Below, in pieces: positions 59,802 through 64,000 of a DNA stretch of 64,000 nt; the stretch's first letter is position 1, and each line of letters begins with the position of its first letter. The position numbers and the translations under genes are program-made. Source of the DNA: Ancylobacter polymorphus (GTDB lineage Bacteria > Pseudomonadota > Alphaproteobacteria > Rhizobiales > Xanthobacteraceae); contig NZ_JAUSUI010000005.1 of assembly GCF_030813495.1 (NCBI RefSeq), positions 248,001 to 312,000 on the forward strand, given 5' to 3'. The notes beneath the pieces are model-generated. The model ran no database searches. It saw nothing but the letters and a program-made list of their open reading frames with translations, and had not been told where the DNA came from.

Positions 59802-60356
59802 ATGACCACGCTTCACGCCCGCGCCCTGGATGAAATCCGCGCCTGCCTCGATCAGGTCCGCGCCGACGAGCTGGATGGTGCCATCGCTGAACTGGCCGGC
59901 GCCAACCGCATCGCGCTCTACGGCGTCGGCCGCGAGGGCCTGCAGATCAAGGGGCTCGCCATGCGCCTGTTCCATCTCGGCCTCAAGGCGGCCGTGGTGG
60001 GCGACATGACCACGCCGCCGGTCGGCCCCGGCGACGTGCTGGTGGTGTCCGCCGGTCCGGGCGACTTCTCCACCGTCGCCGCGCTGATGGGCGAGGCGCG
60101 CGCGGCCGGTGCCCGCACCCTCGTTGTCACCGCCGAGGCGGGCGGGGCCGCCGCCGCCCGCGCCGACCGGGTGCTGACCGTTCCCGCGCAGACCATGGCC
60201 AGTGACCAGGGTGCCGCCGCGACCTCGGTTCTGCCGATGGGCTCGCTCTATGAGGGCGCGCTCTATGTGCTGTTCGAGATCCTGATCCTCGGCCTGCGCG
60301 ACCGGCTGGGCGTGACCCCGGCGCAGATGCGCGCCAACCATACGAATCTGGAGTGA
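59802..60356 (+). CDS. SIS-domain sugar-phosphate isomerase (HxlB-like)
   Basis: 184 aa, SIS fold. ALYGVGREGLQIKGLAMRLFHL, VVSAGPGDFSTVAAL with the phosphate-binding Ser, and TVPAQTMASDQGAAATSVLP plus LPMGSLYEGALYVLFE closely follow 6-phospho-3-hexuloisomerase (HxlB). No 3-hexulose-6-phosphate synthase is adjacent, so a ribulose-monophosphate role is unlikely to be complete here; it could isomerise the phosphate of the imported sugar. Confidence 0.85.
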   Translation: MTTLHARALDEIRACLDQVRADELDGAIAELAGANRIALYGVGREGLQIKGLAMRLFHLGLKAAVVGDMTTPPVGPGDVLVVSAGPGDFSTVAALMGEARAAGARTLVVTAEAGGAAAARADRVLTVPAQTMASDQGAAATSVLPMGSLYEGALYVLFEILILGLRDRLGVTPAQMRANHTNLE

Positions 60357-60399
60357 CCGGGGGGCTCCCCTCTCCCGGTAGGCACCACAGGAAGACGCC

Positions 60400-61317
60400 A
60401 TGAGCGACACCGCGACATCCCCCGCACAACGCCGGCCCAACCGGGGCTATGGACGCTGGACGCCGCTCTGGTTCCTGGCGCCGGCCGTGCTGACGCTGTT
60501 CGTGATCGGCATCTACCCGACGATCTTTGCGCTGGTGACCTCGTTCCGGCGCTACAACATCACCCGGCCGCGCGAGGGCTTTCCCTTCATCGGCTTCGAG
60601 AACTATGTGAACGTGCTGACCGACAGCACCTTCTGGTCCTCGCTGCTCCTCACCGCCAAGTTCTACGTCACCGTGCTGCCGATCCAGGTGGCGCTCGGCC
60701 TCGCCATCGCCCTGCTGCTGCACAAGCCCGGCATGGGCCTGCTCAAATCGCTCGCGCGGGTCACACTGGTCGTCCCGCTGGCAACGACCTATGCCGTGGT
60801 CGGCCTCATCGGACGCCTCATCTTCAATCGAGACTTTGGTGTGGCCAACCAGGCCCTCAGCGTGTTCGGCTTTGGCCCGATCGACTGGCTCTCCACGCAG
60901 GACGGCGCCTTCGCCGCCATCGTCATCATGGATGTGTGGCAGTGGACACCGTTCTGCGCCCTCATCTTCCTCGCCGGCCTTTCCATGGTTCCCGGCGAGA
61001 TCGAAGAGGCGGCGCGGCTGGAAACCTCGTCAAAGCTCGCTCTGCTGCGGCATGTGCAGTTGCCCTATCTGCTGCCCGGCCTTACCGCGGTCATGATCCT
61101 GCGCTCGGCCGACGTGCTCAAGCTGTTCGACATGGTGTTCGTGATGACGCGCGGCGGCCCCGGCTCGGCCACAGACCTCATCTCCATCTACATCCAGCGC
61201 GTGGGCTTCCGCATCTTCGATCTGGGCACCGCTTCGGCGCAGGCGATCCTCTTGCTGATCCTCACCATCATCATCAGCCGGCTCTATATCCGCCTGCTCT
61301 ATCGCGAGGTTCACTGA
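60400..61317 (+). CDS. Sugar ABC transporter permease (MalF/UgpA-like)
   Basis: 305-aa permease with six helices and the EAA loop EIEEAARLETSSKLALLRHV then PYLLPGL. Begins with a polar N-tail, then LWFLAPAVLTLFVIGIYPTI as in sugar permeases. Stop overlaps the next permease (TGATG). Confidence 0.92.
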   Translation: MSDTATSPAQRRPNRGYGRWTPLWFLAPAVLTLFVIGIYPTIFALVTSFRRYNITRPREGFPFIGFENYVNVLTDSTFWSSLLLTAKFYVTVLPIQVALGLAIALLLHKPGMGLLKSLARVTLVVPLATTYAVVGLIGRLIFNRDFGVANQALSVFGFGPIDWLSTQDGAFAAIVIMDVWQWTPFCALIFLAGLSMVPGEIEEAARLETSSKLALLRHVQLPYLLPGLTAVMILRSADVLKLFDMVFVMTRGGPGSATDLISIYIQRVGFRIFDLGTASAQAILLLILTIIISRLYIRLLYREVH

Positions 61318-62135
61318 TGCGTATCTCGTCCGGCAAGCTGCTTCACGCCCTCGGCCTGACCGCCGTGGTCATCTTCACGCTGTTTCCGTTCTTCTGGATG
61401 GTGTCGGCGAGCTTCAAGACGCAGGCCGACATCCTGTCCTCGCCGCCGGTGTGGTTCTTCACCCCGACGCTGCAGAACTATGCGGAGATCTTCGCCGACA
61501 CCAAGGTCAGCGGCGCGATTATCAATTCGCTGATCGTGGCGACCTGTTCCACCCTGCTCGCCGTCATCCTCGGCGCGCCGGCGGCCTTCGCGCTCGCCCG
61601 CTACGAGTTCCGCGGCAAGTCGGATTTGTGGTTCTGGTTCATCTCCAACCGCATGATCAGCCCCATCGTGCTGGCACTGCCGGTCTATCTGCTGGCGATC
61701 CAGACCGGGCTGCTCGACACCCATCTCGTGCTGATCCTGATCTATCTCACCTTCCAGCTGCCCATCGTGGTGTGGATCGTCACCGATCAGTTCAAGTCGA
61801 TCCCGGCGGATCTCGAACAGGCCGCGCGGCTCGACGGCGCGAGCCAGTTCACCATCTTCCGCAAGATCTATCTGCCGCTCGGCGCGCCGGGCATCGCGGT
61901 GTCGGCGATCTTCTCCTTCATCTTCTCCTGGAACGAGCTGCTCTATGCGCTGGTGCTGACCCGCCGCGCCGTGCAGACCGCGCCGGTCGTCGCCACCAGC
62001 TTCATGTCCGGCTATGAGCTGCCCTGGGGCAAGATCATGGCCACCGGCACCGTCATCGTGCTGCCCGTCACCATTTTCGCGCTCATCGTGTCGCGGCACA
62101 TGGTGCGCGGCCTGACCATGGGAGCCACCAAGTGA
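61317..62135 (+). CDS. Sugar ABC transporter permease (MalG/UgpE-like)
   Basis: 272-aa permease. FTLFPFFWMVSASFKTQADI at the start and the EAA loop ADLEQAARLDGASQFTIFRK with LPLGAPGIAV are typical MalG features. ATG 61317 overlaps the first permease's stop. No ATPase follows before the window edge apart from the isomerase and regulator; the ATPase may lie beyond 64000 or be shared. Confidence 0.92.
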   Translation: MRISSGKLLHALGLTAVVIFTLFPFFWMVSASFKTQADILSSPPVWFFTPTLQNYAEIFADTKVSGAIINSLIVATCSTLLAVILGAPAAFALARYEFRGKSDLWFWFISNRMISPIVLALPVYLLAIQTGLLDTHLVLILIYLTFQLPIVVWIVTDQFKSIPADLEQAARLDGASQFTIFRKIYLPLGAPGIAVSAIFSFIFSWNELLYALVLTRRAVQTAPVVATSFMSGYELPWGKIMATGTVIVLPVTIFALIVSRHMVRGLTMGATK

Positions 62136-63046
62136 ACGGGACCCCGGCGCCGATCCGCTTCGGCATCAATCTCGGCTTCTGCACCAAGCGCTGGGTGACG
62201 CCCGAGCTGTGGACGGGCATGGTGCGCGAGCGGCTCGGCCTCGACCTCGTCCAGTTCTCGTTCGATCTCGTCGACCCGATGTGGCCGGACGCCATCGTCG
62301 ACCGCCACGCCGCCGAGGTGCGGCGCGCGGCGGAGGCGGCGGGCATCACCATCCACAGCGCCTTCATCGGCCTCGCCCATTACAGCTTCAACCAGCTGCT
62401 GCACCCCGATCCGGCGGTGCGCAACTACGCCGAATACTGGCTCGGCCGCGCCTATCGCTTCGCCGCGCTGGCCGGCATTCCCCGCGTCGGCGGCCCGCTC
62501 GGCGCGCTCGCCGCACGGCTGGACGGCAGCGAGGCAGAGGCGCTCGACCCGGCCGATTATGCCGAACTCGTCACCCGCATGCACCGGCTGGGCGAACGCG
62601 CCGCCGCCGAGGGGCTGAGCGAACTCTATGTCGAGCCCACCCCCCTGCGCCGCGAATGGCCATGGACCATCGGACAGGCGCGGCAGATGATGAACGATGT
62701 GGCGGACAGCGCGGCGCCGTGGCGGCTGTGCATCGACTGGGGCCACGCCACCTTTGCGCCGCTCTATGGCGACGTGACAGACGGCATGGAATCGTGGCTG
62801 CGGGACCTCGCCGACGTCACCACCGCCGTACACATCCAGCAGACCGATTTCGCCTTCGACCGCCATTGGGACTTCACCGTCCCCGGCAAGGTTGAGCCGT
62901 TGGAGGCTGCGGCGCTGCTGCGGCGCACCGGCACCGACACCTGCCCGGTGTTCCTCGAAGTGTTCTATCCCTTCGAAGAAGACAGCCGCACCATCCTCGC
63001 CGCGCTGGAGACAAGCTGCGCGCGCCTCAAGCACGCTCTGGCATAA
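62132..63046 (+). CDS. Sugar phosphate isomerase/epimerase-like TIM barrel
   Basis: 304 aa of the xylose-isomerase-like AP2Ec superfamily. Metal-site style segments: FGINLGFCTKRWV at the N-terminus, GITIHSAFIGLAHYSFN, LYVEPTPLRREWPWT (Glu), LCIDWGHATFAPLYG (Asp/His) and VHIQQTDFAFDRHWDF with the later Glu in VFLEVFYPFEE. GTG start at 62132 overlaps the permease stop. Probably isomerises or epimerises the imported sugar or its phosphate; similar genes occur in tetritol (EryH-like) loci. Confidence 0.82.
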   Translation: MNGTPAPIRFGINLGFCTKRWVTPELWTGMVRERLGLDLVQFSFDLVDPMWPDAIVDRHAAEVRRAAEAAGITIHSAFIGLAHYSFNQLLHPDPAVRNYAEYWLGRAYRFAALAGIPRVGGPLGALAARLDGSEAEALDPADYAELVTRMHRLGERAAAEGLSELYVEPTPLRREWPWTIGQARQMMNDVADSAAPWRLCIDWGHATFAPLYGDVTDGMESWLRDLADVTTAVHIQQTDFAFDRHWDFTVPGKVEPLEAAALLRRTGTDTCPVFLEVFYPFEEDSRTILAALETSCARLKHALA

Positions 63047-63056
63047 GGCACCGGCG

Positions 63057-64000
63057 ATGAACGGGGGCGGGCGCGAGCGAGGCAGGCCGGTGGGCACGCA
63101 GGAGATGGAGGCGGCGCAGATCCGTGCGCGGGTCGCATGGCTCTACTTCATCGGCGGCCTGACCCAGCAGGAGATCGCCGACCAGCTCGGTCTCACGCGC
63201 CTGCGCACCAACAAGATCCTCGGACAGGTGCGCTCCGACGGCTCGGTGTTCATCGACATCCGCCTGCCCATGGCCGACTGCATCGAGGCCGAGCAGAAGC
63301 TGAAAGCGCGGTATGGGCTCGAACACGTCACCGTCGTTCCGTCCCTGCCCGACGAGGCCGAGCAGCAGCGTGTCATCGGCGAAGCCGCCGGCGCCGTGCT
63401 CGACACATTGCTGGAGAACGGCATGGGCCTCGGTGTCGGCTGGGGCAAGACGCTCGCCGCCGGGCTGAAGCGCGTCACCGCCCGGCCGATGGCAGAGAGC
63501 TGGGTGACCTCGGTCATGGGCGGGCTCACGCGCGGCTCGGGCTCCAGCACCTTCGAGGTCGCCACCGGCTATGCCCGCGCCATCTCCGCCGAGTGCTACT
63601 ATCTCGCCGCTCCACTCTATTTCCCCACACCCGAGAGCCGCACCATGCTGCTCTCGCATCACGGGATCAGCGAGACCATGCGCCGGGCGCGGACGGTCGA
63701 CGTGGCGCTGCTCTCCTGCGGTGACATGACGACCCGCTCCCTGCTGGTGCAGACGCAGACCGTCTCGGAGAACATCGACAGCCTGCGCGCGGCCGGTGCG
63801 GTGGGCGATCTGCTCGGCATGTTCCTCGACGCCGACGGGCGCCCGGTGGACCACCCGCTGAACGAGCGGGTGCTGTCGCTGGCCCCGCATGAGGTGAAGC
63901 CGGTGCGCCACTCGATCCTGGCCTCCGGCGGGCTCTACAAGGTGCCGATCGTGCGGGCGATCCTGCGCGCGGGCTATGTGAAACGACTGGTGACGGACGA
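63057..64000 (+). CDS. SorC/DeoR-type sugar-binding transcriptional regulator (3' end beyond window)
   Basis: At least 314 aa. N-terminal helix-turn-helix YFIGGLTQQEIADQLGLTRL, then a SorC sugar-phosphate domain (NGMGLGVGWGKTLAAGLKRV; VTSVMGGLTRGSGSSTFEVA; LLGMFLDADGRPVDHPLNER). The ATG at 63057 is 10 bases after the isomerase stop, so it is co-transcribed with the operon it likely controls. The frame is open at 64000, leaving only the last residues outside. Confidence 0.9.
   Translation, partial: MNGGGRERGRPVGTQEMEAAQIRARVAWLYFIGGLTQQEIADQLGLTRLRTNKILGQVRSDGSVFIDIRLPMADCIEAEQKLKARYGLEHVTVVPSLPDEAEQQRVIGEAAGAVLDTLLENGMGLGVGWGKTLAAGLKRVTARPMAESWVTSVMGGLTRGSGSSTFEVATGYARAISAECYYLAAPLYFPTPESRTMLLSHHGISETMRRARTVDVALLSCGDMTTRSLLVQTQTVSENIDSLRAAGAVGDLLGMFLDADGRPVDHPLNERVLSLAPHEVKPVRHSILASGGLYKVPIVRAILRAGYVKRLVTD

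Overview
This window reads as a chromosomal segment of a high-GC alphaproteobacterium of the order Hyphomicrobiales, and the family Xanthobacteraceae (Ancylobacter/Starkeya-like) is my best guess. Reasons are the very GC-rich codon use, aerobic-type BluB/CobT/CobS genes, GGAAC-N16/17-CGTT promoters typical of the alphaproteobacterial general stress sigma factor EcfG, a carnitine dehydrogenase fused to a thioesterase as in rhizobia, and many short extragenic palindromes. The family assignment is inference; no rRNA or tRNA gene was seen.

Layout. 1-4.5 kb: mrp (cut by the window edge), an amino-acid ABC importer lacking its ATPase, and a uracil-DNA-glycosylase-family protein. 4.5-12.9 kb: an island-like stretch with an IS5-family fragment, a decayed IS3-family element, a remnant resembling the C-terminus of a type III restriction enzyme, a very large glycine-rich autotransporter, and a decayed IS5-family copy. 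13-19.4 kb: thermonuclease-like protein, lower-ligand cobalamin genes (cobT divergent from bluB-cobS), DUF1289 plus a membrane retropepsin, dusA, and a TauE/SafE-type exporter. 19.5-28.6 kb: a seven-gene catabolic and uptake cluster (DHDPS-type lyase, two-subunit UxaA-type dehydratase, NMT1-type ABC importer, Ldh-type oxidoreductase, aldehyde dehydrogenase) divergent from a GlxA/AraC regulator; its substrate is unknown. 29.1-33.5 kb: an autotransporter with an endonuclease/exonuclease/phosphatase passenger, then a DeoR regulator. 33.6-45.9 kb: stress and redox genes (manganese catalase, DUF2934, topoisomerase IB, DUF4142, SDR-DoxX fusion, alcohol dehydrogenase, HPP-CBS), an Rrf2 (NsrR-like) regulator divergent from a ferredoxin-reductase-like protein fused to PAS, and an ATPase. 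45.9-48 kb: ureidoglycolate lyase and dihydropyrimidinase. 48.1-52.1 kb: a nickel ECF importer operon nikKMLQO with a textbook NikR operator and divergent nikR. 52.5-57 kb: a carnitine-to-glycine-betaine module. 57.1-64 kb: an inositol-phosphatase-family protein and a sugar ABC/isomerase operon with a SorC-type regulator cut by the window end.

How it fits together. Most blocks are self-contained uptake-plus-catabolism units with a local divergent regulator. A second layer is a dispersed general stress regulon: five GGAAC-N16/17-(C/T)GTT sites sit upstream of catalase, DUF2934, topoisomerase IB, a DUF883-like protein and a YeaQ-family membrane protein. The most unusual points are the NikR that keeps its DNA-binding arm and operator but has lost all four high-affinity nickel ligands, the autotransporter with a phosphodiesterase-type passenger, the reductase-PAS fusion next to an NsrR-like gene, and the unassigned UxaA/DHDPS/ALDH pathway.
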